From JANMAT01 sp031359995 (lineage in GTDB: Bacteria; Actinomycetota; Acidimicrobiia; Acidimicrobiales; Ilumatobacteraceae), in assembly GCA_031359995.1 (NCBI GenBank), contig JANMAT010000201.1, positions 1-26,213 of the forward strand: a stretch of 26,213 bases of DNA, given 5' to 3'. The position numbers and the translations under genes were made by a program. The notes under the pieces were generated by a model, which was not told the origin of the DNA, did not search any database, and worked only from the letters and a program-made list of their open reading frames with translations. Shown here in pieces: positions 22,048 to 26,213 of this stretch; the stretch's first letter is position 1; every line of letters starts with the position of its first letter.

Positions 22048-22827
22048 GTGCACGATCCCGGGCCGCAGGTGGAGATCGAGCTGCTCGAGCTCTCCAGCCG
22101 ACGCGCCGACCACGACGTCGGCGACCGCCTGTCGGTGGCCGGGCTGTCGGTGCGGTACGGGAACCGGGTGGTCGTGCGCGACGTGACGCTGCGCGTGGGG
22201 CCCGGCGAGGTGGTCGTGCTGCTCGGCCACAACGGGTGTGGCAAGTCGTCCACGCTGCGCGCCATCGTGGGCCTGGCCGGCCGCCAAGGGGGCGACGTGG
22301 TGGTGGAAGGGCGAGATCTCACCGAGGTGCCGTCGGCGAACCGGGCCGCCGGCGTCGGGTTCGTGCCGGCGACCGACGAGGTGTTCGTCGACCTCACGGT
22401 GCAGGAGAACCTGGTGCTGGCGGCCGGCCGGCCCAGGGACCGCGCCGTGATCGACGAGCGCGTGGCCACCGCCCTGGCCCAGTTCGACGGGCTGCGCCGC
22501 CTGCTGCCCCGACGGGCGGGGACACTCAGCGGCGGCGAGCGGCGGCTGGTCGGCATCGCCATGGGGCTGATGGCCGACCCGCACCTGCTGCTGCTCGACG
22601 AGCCCACCAAGCACCTGGCGCCGGCCACCGCGGCCGGGATCATGGCCACCGTGGCCACGTTGGCCCGCCGGCTGCGGCTCGGCGTGCTGGTGGCCGAGGT
22701 GAACGTGGCCGCCGCGCTGCAGGTGGCCGACCGGGTGTACGTGATGCGCTCGGGCGAGATCCGCGCCGAGCACACCGGCGCCGAGCTGCTGGCGGCCGGG
22801 CCCCGCTCGTGGTGGTCGATGTTCTGA
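22048..22827 (+). CDS. ABC transporter ATP-binding protein, LivF-like, orphan
   Basis: 259 residues. Walker A is GHNGCGKSS (60-68), the signature LSGGE is at 160-164 and Walker B LLLLDEPT ends in D184-E185. The order and the final VADRVYVMRSGEI resemble LivF, the ATPase of branched-chain amino acid and amide uptake systems. Two positions are unusual: LivF normally has DEPT-x-GLAP and here it is DEPTKHLAP; the switch region reads VAEVNVAAAL where LivF has VEQN. There is no permease or binding-protein gene nearby, so it must pair with subunits elsewhere or have another role. The first ~35 residues (HDPGPQVEIELLELSSRR) are an extension absent from standard LivF. Its 3' end touches the hemerythrin remnant. 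Confidence 0.85.
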   Translation: MHDPGPQVEIELLELSSRRADHDVGDRLSVAGLSVRYGNRVVVRDVTLRVGPGEVVVLLGHNGCGKSSTLRAIVGLAGRQGGDVVVEGRDLTEVPSANRAAGVGFVPATDEVFVDLTVQENLVLAAGRPRDRAVIDERVATALAQFDGLRRLLPRRAGTLSGGERRLVGIAMGLMADPHLLLLDEPTKHLAPATAAGIMATVATLARRLRLGVLVAEVNVAAALQVADRVYVMRSGEIRAEHTGAELLAAGPRSWWSMF

Positions 22828-22997
22828 CCCTCGGGGCGCTGGGGACCTGCGGCGCGACGTATCAGGCGTGCTTCGCCGCGCTGGCCGCGCTGGAGACCGA
22901 CACCCACCTCCACGTGCACAAGGAGAACAACGTGCTGTTCCCCCTCGTGGTGCGGCTCGAGCACGAGCGCACGGCGGCCGTCGTCACGCGAACCTGA
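22824..22997 (+). pseudogene. Remnant of a hemerythrin/RIC (YtfE/ScdA-type) C-terminus
   Basis: In a frame shifted from the ATPase gene, TCGATYQACFAALAALETD is followed by HLHVHKENNVLFPLVVRLE. This matches the last helix region of YtfE/ScdA-type iron-sulfur repair proteins and related hemerythrin domains, where the H-x3-E of HVHKEN provides two di-iron ligands. The rest of the domain, with the other ligands, is missing; the upstream frame lies inside the ATPase gene and reads as its shadow. No proper ATG start or Shine-Dalgarno exists. It is probably a leftover after deletion or insertion between this gene and the ATPase gene. The TGA is at 22995-22997. Confidence 0.6.
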
Positions 22998-23058
22998 CCG
23001 CCAACGGCCCGGGCCGCAGGCCGCACCGCGCGGTTAGGGTGGCTCGAACCACCTCTTC

Positions 23059-24726
23059 ATGACGCTCCTTCCCGCTCCTCCGCATCGCGACCACTGGTTT
23101 GAACGAGTGTGCGCCGGCAGCGAGATGGGCGAACGTGTGCTCGCCCACGATTGGGCCCACACCCCACTCGGACCGCCGAGCACCTGGTCCACCGCCCTGC
23201 GCACGGCCGTCGGCGTGTGCCTGTCGTCGCGGTTCCCGATGCTGGTCGTGTGGGGCCCCGATCTGGTGAAGATCTACAACGACGGCTACCGCCAGATCCT
23301 CGGCTCTGAGAAGCACCCGCGGGCCCTGGGGGCCCCGCTGCACGAGATCTGGCCCGAGATCTGGGACACGATCGGCCCCATGCTGCGCGGCGTGCTCGAC
23401 ACCGGCGAGCCCACGTGGACCGAGCACGGCCTGCTCCTCATCGACCGCAACGGCTTCACCGAGGAGTGCTACTTCGTGTGGTCGTACCGCGCGCTGTACG
23501 ACGACGACGGCGTCATCCGCGGCGTGCTCGATGTGGTCACCGAGACGACGCGCGAAGTGGTGGCCCAGCGCCGGCTGGCGTGCCTGGCCGAGCTGCGCGG
23601 TGCACTCGTGAGCGCCGAGCAGGTGACCGACGTGTGCCTGCGGGCCACGGCCACGCTGGCCCGCTTCACGGCCGACGTCCGCACCGCCGATCTGTACCTG
23701 TTGGTGGGCGACGCGCCGGTGCTCATCGCCTCGAACCGACGCGAGGACCGGGCCGGCACCGCGCCCGCTGACGTGGCCGAGGTGGCCACCTCGCGCCAGC
23801 CGCGCACCCTCGGCCGCCACGATGGTGCGGTGCCCACGGCCGAGCGGTACCTGATGCCCATCGGCACGTCGCGCACCGACGTGCGCGGCGTGATGGACGT
23901 GGCCCTCAACCCGATGCGCCCGTTCGACGAGACCTACGCCGAGTTCCTCGGCCTCGTCGGCGCCACCATCGGCACCGCGCTGGAGAACGCGTACCGGCGA
24001 GCGGTGGAGCTCGGCCAGTTCCGGGCCATCAGCGACACGCTGCAGGCCGCCATGCTCCGCCCGGCCAGCGACCTGCCCAACGTGGCGGCGCGCTACGTGC
24101 CCGCCGCCGGCAACCTCGCCGTCGGGGGCGACTGGTACGACGTGATCGACCTCACCCCCGGCCACCGTGGTGTCATCGTCGGCGACTGCGTCGGGCACGG
24201 ACTCGATGCCGCAACCGCCATGGGCCAGTTGCGCGCCGCAGCCCGTGCCATGCTGCTCGAGAGCCACGATCCGGCGGCCACGCTCACCGCGCTCGACGGG
24301 TTCACCGCGGCGGTGCCCGGCGCCGAGTTCGCCACCGTCGTGTGCGCCGTGTTCGACCGCGAGACGAACGTGGTCACCTACGCCCGGGCCGGCCACCTGC
24401 CGCCCCTCGTGGTCGGCCGGCACGGCACCACCTGGCTCGACGGCAGCCCCGGTGCTCCCCTCGGCGCCGACCCCTCGGCGCCGCGCGCCAACGCCGTGCA
24501 CCAGTGCGAGGACGAGGCGATCGTCGTGCTCTACAGCGACGGTCTCATCGAGCACCGGGGCGAGTCCCTCGACGTCGGGTTCGCCCGCCTGGCCAACGCC
24601 GCGACCGAACTGCGCGGCTTGACCGTGCAGCAGATGGCCGACGGTCTGCTCACCATGCTCCTGCCCGAGCCGTCACGTGACGACGTGGTGCTGGTGGTCA
24701 AGCAGCTCCCCACCGCCAGCCGCTGA
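23059..24726 (+). CDS. PAS-GAF-SpoIIE PP2C-type serine phosphatase
   Basis: 555 residues in three parts. Residues ~30-170 form a PAS-type sensor (LGPPSTWSTALRTAVGVCL, VVWGPDLVKIYNDGY, HEIWPEIWDTIGP). Residues ~185-320 form a GAF domain. Residues ~330-550 form a SpoIIE/RsbU-type phosphatase with metal-binding aspartates at D358 (GGDWYDV), D376 (VGDCVGHGLDAAT) and D541-D542 (RDDVVLV). Such proteins dephosphorylate anti-anti-sigma factors in partner-switching control of sigma factors. No STAS or RsbW gene is adjacent. The ATG at 23059 gives the expected N-terminus; TAGGGT (23035-23040) is a possible -10 with a short leader, and no Shine-Dalgarno is visible. Confidence 0.92.
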   Translation: MTLLPAPPHRDHWFERVCAGSEMGERVLAHDWAHTPLGPPSTWSTALRTAVGVCLSSRFPMLVVWGPDLVKIYNDGYRQILGSEKHPRALGAPLHEIWPEIWDTIGPMLRGVLDTGEPTWTEHGLLLIDRNGFTEECYFVWSYRALYDDDGVIRGVLDVVTETTREVVAQRRLACLAELRGALVSAEQVTDVCLRATATLARFTADVRTADLYLLVGDAPVLIASNRREDRAGTAPADVAEVATSRQPRTLGRHDGAVPTAERYLMPIGTSRTDVRGVMDVALNPMRPFDETYAEFLGLVGATIGTALENAYRRAVELGQFRAISDTLQAAMLRPASDLPNVAARYVPAAGNLAVGGDWYDVIDLTPGHRGVIVGDCVGHGLDAATAMGQLRAAARAMLLESHDPAATLTALDGFTAAVPGAEFATVVCAVFDRETNVVTYARAGHLPPLVVGRHGTTWLDGSPGAPLGADPSAPRANAVHQCEDEAIVVLYSDGLIEHRGESLDVGFARLANAATELRGLTVQQMADGLLTMLLPEPSRDDVVLVVKQLPTASR

Positions 24727-24742
24727 GCCGAAAACGAACGAG

Positions 24743-24763
24743 GAGCGGGCCGATGGCCCGCTC
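24743..24763 (-). terminator. Rho-independent terminator of the tRNA-Ala locus
   Basis: GAGCGGGCC-GAT-GGCCCGCTC forms a perfect 9-bp stem with a 3-nt loop. On the minus strand it is followed by CTCGTTCGTTTT, a U-rich tail, so it terminates transcripts from the tRNA fragment side. It may also stop the phosphatase mRNA, whose stop is 16 nt before it on the plus strand. Confidence 0.8.
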
Positions 24764-24780
24764 TCGATCATTGCTCCGGG

Positions 24781-24827
24781 TGGAGGTGCGGGGAATCGAA
24801 CCCCGGGCCTCGACAGTGCGATTGTCG
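24781..24827 (-). tRNA. tRNA-Ala(CGC) 3' fragment, candidate attachment site
   Basis: Read on the minus strand: anticodon arm CGACA-ATCGCAC-TGTCG (27-43, anticodon CGC, U33), variable loop AGGCC, T arm CGGGG-TTCGATT-CCCCG, acceptor strand CACCTCC and discriminator A. U70 in the acceptor strand implies the G3:U70 pair of tRNA-Ala, agreeing with the anticodon. CCA is not encoded (CCC follows). The acceptor 5' strand and a paired D arm are missing: no GGGGGTG-like sequence lies upstream, although CTCAGCTG (minus, just beyond) resembles a D loop. A tRNA cut at the anticodon stem and followed by its own terminator is the usual mark left by a tRNA-targeting integrase. The island would lie at higher coordinates, with the intact tRNA at its other end. 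Confidence 0.75.
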
Positions 24828-24970
24828 CCGGTGGTGTTCAGCTGAGGTCTGGCGCGGTCCTGACCAGGCATTTCGTGTCGCCTCGGTGCGAACGCCGCGG
24901 CGAGCATACAACCGACCTGCATCTATTCCGGCTCACGGCTCACGGCACCAATGCGCGGTTGTCGGAGCCC

Positions 24971-24976
24971 TACACT
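24971..24976 (+). promoter_or_regulatory. TACACT -10 hexamer, leaderless start of the SHOCT gene
   Basis: TACACT ends 6 nt before the GTG at 24983, which selects this start over GTG codons at 24875 and 25019 in the same frame. Confidence 0.45.
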
Positions 24977-24982
24977 TCGGTC

Positions 24983-25552
24983 GTGGGCGATCCGATTTGG
25001 TGTGAATGGGTGACACTCGTGCAGTGGACGTGGCGATCACGGCCGGAAGCGAAGCTCTCGCCCCTGTTCTCGCCGACGGTACTCATCACCGCAACCAGAG
25101 ACTGGTTTGTCGTCGACCTCCACGTGTCGCAGAACTTCGGTCTCACTAAGCGAGTCGACCGCGCTTTCGAGATACCACTGCGTGACATCACCAATATCGA
25201 AGTCGAGGGTTGGTCGGCAGAACGATCTGCCTACGGGTGGCGATGGACCACGGGGTTGCTTCATGGGCCGACGGTCGTGGGGGCCACGACTGGCGTCACG
25301 ATTTTGTCGGCGGACGGGTACGCAGTCTTCCGGCTCAACGGCCCTCCGGTGGCCGTGAAACCGCGCGTCGAGCCACTCTTGAGCGTGTGCGGCTTCAGTG
25401 AGCGCTCGGCCCCCGGGCAGGCCCTTCCTCCACCCGCCGTCGGTCCACACGAGAACCTCGCTGGCCAACTCGCGCAGCTCGTCGCGCTACGTGATGCCGG
25501 GGCGCTCACCGACGCCGAATTCGCGGAAGCCAAGGCGCGCCTCCTGCGATGA
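24983..25552 (+). CDS. SHOCT-domain hypothetical protein
   Basis: 189 residues. The C-terminal ~30 residues (LAQLVALRDAGALTDAEFAEAKARLL) are a SHOCT domain, a short helical hairpin found at protein termini and thought to mediate oligomerisation. The first ~130 residues look like a beta-rich domain (TVLITATRDWFVVDLHV, FEIPLRDITNIEVEGW, GVTILSADGYAVFRL), reminiscent of PH-like bacterial domains; this is only a resemblance. A Pro-rich linker (APGQALPPPAVGP) joins them. Codon use is visibly less GC-biased than in genes left of 24780. The GTG at 24983 is supported by TACACT 6 nt upstream. The 3' end overlaps the convergent gene at 25487-25771 by 66 bp. Confidence 0.75.
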   Translation: MGDPIWCEWVTLVQWTWRSRPEAKLSPLFSPTVLITATRDWFVVDLHVSQNFGLTKRVDRAFEIPLRDITNIEVEGWSAERSAYGWRWTTGLLHGPTVVGATTGVTILSADGYAVFRLNGPPVAVKPRVEPLLSVCGFSERSAPGQALPPPAVGPHENLAGQLAQLVALRDAGALTDAEFAEAKARLLR

Positions 25553-25771
25553 CGACTGCATTGTCGACCGGACGATGACGTCGTAGGCGGAACGGTCGAA
25601 GTCGTCGTCGTGCGTCACCGCGACCAGCTCGACGAACGGCGCGTCCCCATCGTCGGCGGCGCGGAGCTGGGGTGCCATCGTCTGGCCGCCCGGCTTCGTC
25701 GCGGTGCGCACCTCCACGACAGCGACGCCGCCGACGAACATCTCGGCGCGCACCCCCTTCGTGGTCGTCAT
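25487..25771 (-). CDS. Small hypothetical protein
   Basis: 94 residues, not recognised. The first half has strand-like segments (RAEMFVGGVAVVEVRTATK) and then an acidic stretch (VTHDDDFDRSAYDVIVRST); the last 20 residues are polar. There is no signal peptide or membrane segment. The ATG at 25771 has a GGAGG Shine-Dalgarno 5 nt upstream, good support for a real start; an in-frame codon at 25804 lacks this. It overlaps the 3' end of the SHOCT gene by 66 bp in antisense, which includes that gene's SHOCT coding end. About 95 bp upstream lies a direct repeat GTCACGCG with an 11-bp period. Confidence 0.6.
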   Translation of the reverse strand: MTTTKGVRAEMFVGGVAVVEVRTATKPGGQTMAPQLRAADDGDAPFVELVAVTHDDDFDRSAYDVIVRSTMQSSSQEARLGFREFGVGERPGIT

Positions 25772-25840
25772 GGTCGCCTCCGATGTCGGTCTCGTGGCCA
25801 CCATACGGACCTCGTCAACGCCCCGGCATGCGACAACCGT

Positions 25841-25885
25841 GGACTCCGTGCGAGTCCGCGGGGGATGTCACGCGCCCGTCACGCG
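25841..25885. promoter_or_regulatory. Small hairpin and 11-bp-phased direct repeat
   Basis: GGACTC (25841-25846) and GAGTCC (25852-25857) form a 6-bp stem. GTCACGCG occurs at 25867-25874 and again at 25878-25885, one helical turn apart, as in tandem regulator sites. The rest of 25772-25934 shows no gene. Confidence 0.3.
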
Positions 25886-25934
25886 TCGGCCGAGATTTGC
25901 CAGGAAGCTCTTGCATACTGGCACACAACCGTCA

Positions 25935-26213
25935 TCACTTGAGCGCCTTCACTGCCTCGACAACCCTGAGTAGGGACACGAGTCCGGTCTCGTCGTCCGA
26001 CGATCCATTTCGACCGAGATGCGGAGGGCCGGAGAATGCCACTCGCCCGAACTCGCGGCGCACCTGATCACGCGAGTCGACATCCAACTCAGCAGTAAAG
26101 AGCCGAACAGTTCTTAGCTGAACGCTCATGTGCCTCGCCCACATCGCGTTAGAGCGCTCAACCGACGCCTCGTAGGTTGTGATGCTCAGAAACACGGCAA
26201 GCGGCAGCCCAAG
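25935..26213 (-). CDS. C-terminal part of an unknown protein
   Basis: The minus-strand frame is open from the window end (26213) to the stop at 25935-25937, giving 92 residues of a protein that begins outside. It enters with a hydrophobic LGLPLAVFLSI, possibly the end of a membrane segment. A mixed charged region follows (SVQLRTVRLFTAELDVDSRD) and a helix at the end (GLVSLLRVVEAVKALK). A GTG at 26195 exists, but the frame continues upstream through hydrophobic codons, so a partial gene is more likely. No family was recognised. A/T-ending codons are more frequent than in the left part of the window, as for the SHOCT gene. Confidence 0.5.
   Translation of the reverse strand, partial: LGLPLAVFLSITTYEASVERSNAMWARHMSVQLRTVRLFTAELDVDSRDQVRREFGRVAFSGPPHLGRNGSSDDETGLVSLLRVVEAVKALK

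Noticed and set aside
24781..24870. A complete tRNA-Ala gene
   Set aside because: No acceptor 5' strand complementary to CACCTCC and no paired D arm exist beyond the anticodon stem.
24781..25150. tmRNA 3' end, suggested by GGTTCGATTCCCCGCACCTCCA
   Set aside because: A proper 5-7-5 anticodon arm with CGC and the Ala-specific U70 fits a tRNA; no tmRNA tag or pseudoknots are visible upstream.
25897..25919. Sigma-70 type promoter TTGCCA/CATACT
   Set aside because: The spacer is only 11 bp, too short for a normal -35/-10 pair, and no plus-strand gene follows.
1..26213. CRISPR arrays, insertion sequences, prophage or toxin-antitoxin genes
   Set aside because: No regularly spaced direct repeats, transposase, integrase, phage structural or recognisable toxin genes were found in the window.

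Overview
The window is very GC-rich with strong G/C bias at third codon positions. It carries inositol-3-phosphate synthase, DUF5317, a DHA2-type efflux pump and TANNNT-type -10 boxes placed as in leaderless genes. This points to a high-GC actinobacterium, and the gene mix resembles uncultured Acidimicrobiia; that placement is an inference. No plasmid, phage structural, CRISPR or IS genes were seen.

Layout. 1-881: two partial copies of an inositol-3-phosphate synthase gene lie head to head, forming a ~91% identical inverted repeat. This is a rearrangement or an assembly chimera. 860-5245: a secreted DUF3558-like protein, Ohr peroxidase, a DHA2 MFS pump and an AhpD-like peroxidase (all minus strand), then adenosine deaminase (plus). 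5271-6433: divergent YbaK deacylase and uracil phosphoribosyltransferase. 6032-12076: a c-di-GMP block on the minus strand. It has two paralogous membrane GGDEF-EAL proteins, a DUF5317 membrane protein coupled to one of them, and three unannotated 31-codon small genes interleaved with hairpins. 12077-14682: a hexose/pentose phosphomutase and a PfkB adenosine-kinase-like enzyme, coupled by ATGA. 14778-19557 (plus): M1 aminopeptidase, a LysM-like miniprotein, a small unknown protein and an N-acyl-D-amino-acid deacylase. 19712-21969 (minus): cytochrome P450 and epoxide hydrolase. 22048-24726 (plus): an orphan LivF-like ATPase, a truncated hemerythrin/RIC remnant and a PAS-GAF-SpoIIE phosphatase. 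24743-26213: a terminator and the 3' part of a tRNA-Ala(CGC) gene, then a less GC-extreme stretch with a SHOCT protein, a small unknown gene and a partial gene. This stretch looks like the edge of a genomic island.

Genes that may work together: adenosine deaminase, the adenosine-kinase-like enzyme, the phosphomutase (possibly a phosphopentomutase) and Upp would all serve nucleoside salvage. Ohr and the AhpD-like protein serve peroxide defence. P450 and epoxide hydrolase could act in sequence on a lipophilic substrate.

The most novel-looking element is the c-di-GMP block. Each GGDEF-EAL gene is preceded on its strand by 31-codon small gene(s) and then a hairpin. Two of the small proteins share a basic N-terminus, a hydrophobic core and an ALGAPxKW tail. 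The leader of the first of these two has three segments that can form mutually exclusive hairpins around its ribosome binding site. A second general observation is that seven genes start 6-8 nt after a TANNNT hexamer, as expected for leaderless mRNAs.
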